Shown: one piece after another, positions 62,801 to 64,000 of the stretch
Layout: each line of letters starts with the position of its first letter
Position numbering within the stretch: position 1 is the first letter of the stretch
Source of the DNA: Aristolochia californica
Taxonomy: Eukaryota; Streptophyta; Magnoliopsida; Piperales; Aristolochiaceae
NCBI GenBank assembly: GCA_029961685.1
Contig: JARWKL010000006.1
Coordinates: forward strand, 17,857,276-17,921,275
Reading direction: 5' to 3'
DNA length: 64,000 nucleotides
The notes under the pieces: model-generated
The model's input: the letters and a program-made list of their open reading frames with translations, nothing else
What the model was told of the DNA's origin: nothing
Database searches by the model: none
Program-made: the position numbers and the translations under genes

Positions 62801-64000
62801 CTTATGGTTAGGGAGTCGACGTTCAGTTGAAAATGCCTCCCCCCCCTCTTTCGATGATTGCAAAACACAATATATAAAAACTAAAAGAGTTTACATTCTT
62901 AAAAAATCACAGATACTTTTTGGAAATATCTTTCTCAGCATTTTTACTTTTCCATTTTGGATGATCAATTTTTTTTCAAATCCAAACTTGAGTTTTCACT
63001 CTCGCATTTTTCTTGTAAACAAAAAGATAAGCCAAATAGATCACAACAAAATGAAAATTTTAGAGTTTACGTATGCCAAAAATTGAAAACTATAATAAAT
63101 GTAAGTGAAGAAAATTATTTCACGCACTAAAAATGAACACCAATGTTTTGTTATCCATGTTTGGTAAATTTGACAAGTACAACCCCTACTGGCTCTGTGG
63201 AATTTCATAAGAAAGAAATTTCTAATTGATCCTAACATGTTTTAAATGTGGTGGATATGCGTGCCTGAAACATGTTGAAGATGCAAATGACCTAATGGTC
63301 CAAAAATTTCGAGTAGAAAAAATTAAACTCTCAAGTTAACGTGCAGTGGGATATTAACCAGGGTCAAACATCCGCTTTTTGCCTATTTTACAAAAAGTTG
63401 ACCTACCAATCATAGATCATCGTAAATGTTTTGATCGATTAATGATGTGTAACGACTATAATTTTTGTTAGAAATGACTTATTGTTAGGGAGTCAATTAA
63501 AAATGCCTCGCCCCCTCTTCCGATGACTGTAATACCAAATATATAAAAAATTAAAGTGTTTAAAATCCTTAAAAGTCATAGTTACTTTTTGGAAGTATCT
63601 CTCTTTGCATTTGTGTATTTCCATTTTGGATGTTCAATTTTTTTCAAATCCAAACTTGTGTTTTCTCTCTTCCATTTTTCTCGTAAATACAAAGAGACAA
63701 GGCAAAATGATCACAACAAAATGAAAATTTTAGAGTTTATTAATGCAAAAAATTGAAAACTATAATAAATGTAAGTGAATAAAATTATTACACGCACTAA
63801 AAATGAACACCAAAGTTTGGTTATCCATGTTCGGGAAATTCACTAGTAAAACCGCTAATTTCTTGGTGGAATTTTATAAAGAGATTTCTAATTGATCCTA
63901 CCATGTTTTAAATGTGGTGGATATGCATGCCTGAAACATGGTGAAGATGCAAACGACCTAATGTTACAAAAATTTCAAGGAGTAGAAAAATTAAATTCTC

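Larger units (their letters stand above)
54301..64000 (+). repeat. Satellite subfamily B3, runs off the window end
   Basis: Anchors lie at 54457, 55603, 56269, 56945, 57624, 58305, 58937, 59616, 60295, 60974, about 61631 (deleted), 62280, 62959 and 63628. Intervals of 679 bp dominate after 58.9 kb, the most regular stretch of the window. Many units carry GGTTAGGGAGTC where others have GGTTTGGGAGTC. The interval 54457-55603 contains a collapsed unit joined near 54,942. No genes. Confidence 0.95.

Noticed and set aside
56114..63495. TTAGGG words as telomeric repeats
   Set aside because: They occur once per unit as a single-base variant of TTTGGG, are not in tandem, and plants normally use TTTAGGG arrays.
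1..64000. CRISPR-like or bacterial repeat array
   Set aside because: The repeated unit is hundreds of bases with no separate unique spacers, and the embedded elements are plant-type transposons.
1..64000. CENP-B box or plant centromere consensus in the unit
   Set aside because: No TTCG....A..CGGG match was found in the units read; a centromeric role cannot be claimed from sequence.

Overview
The window is essentially one plant-type satellite DNA array. A very AT-rich tandem repeat with a unit of about 681 bp runs head to tail, always in the same orientation, from base 1 to base 64,000. The array enters and leaves the window mid-unit, so it is longer than 64 kb. I located about 90 unit anchors (the GGATGTTCAA block). 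The commonest spacing between anchors is 679-684 bp; other spacings are explained by internal deletions, partial duplications, C-tract expansions or insertions. I see no supportable protein-coding gene, tRNA, rRNA or other RNA gene. The host is most likely a flowering plant: the only foreign DNA is an LTR-retrotransposon remnant primed by initiator tRNA-Met and a fragment with a plant hAT-like terminus. Species and chromosome position (centromere, pericentromere, subtelomere, B or sex chromosome) cannot be read from the sequence.

Layout. Positions 1 to about 32,640 are subfamily A, with CCTAATATAT after the C-rich block. A 398-bp GC-rich LTR/TRIM-like element (21,233-21,630) interrupts it between two copies of AATAGA. 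From about 32,640 to the end is subfamily B, with CCCAATATAT and usually CCTCTTCCGATG. B has three parts. B1 (32.6-36.07 kb) is scrambled, with a 2.0-kb repeated block of truncated units. B2 (36.56-54.3 kb) holds higher-order duplications spaced 1,385, 1,370 and 13,150 bp. B3 (54.3-64 kb) is a more regular array in which many units carry GGTTAGGGAGTC. At 36,075-36,558 a hAT-like end plus a CT-rich, gene-leader-like segment replaces part of a unit. At about 37,986-38,115 there is 130 bp of unidentified non-satellite DNA.

The most distinctive property is a homopolymer C tract at one fixed phase of the unit. In 16 units it has expanded to 11-33 consecutive C, always on the same strand. Other structure includes a conserved pair of AACATGTT palindromes 35 bp apart in the unit, a minus-strand frame of about 65 codons that stays open in roughly a quarter of units, and many rearrangement junctions with microhomology or templated patches. 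Nothing suggests genes working together; the window reads as evolving heterochromatin shaped by unequal exchange, replication slippage and rare transposon insertion.
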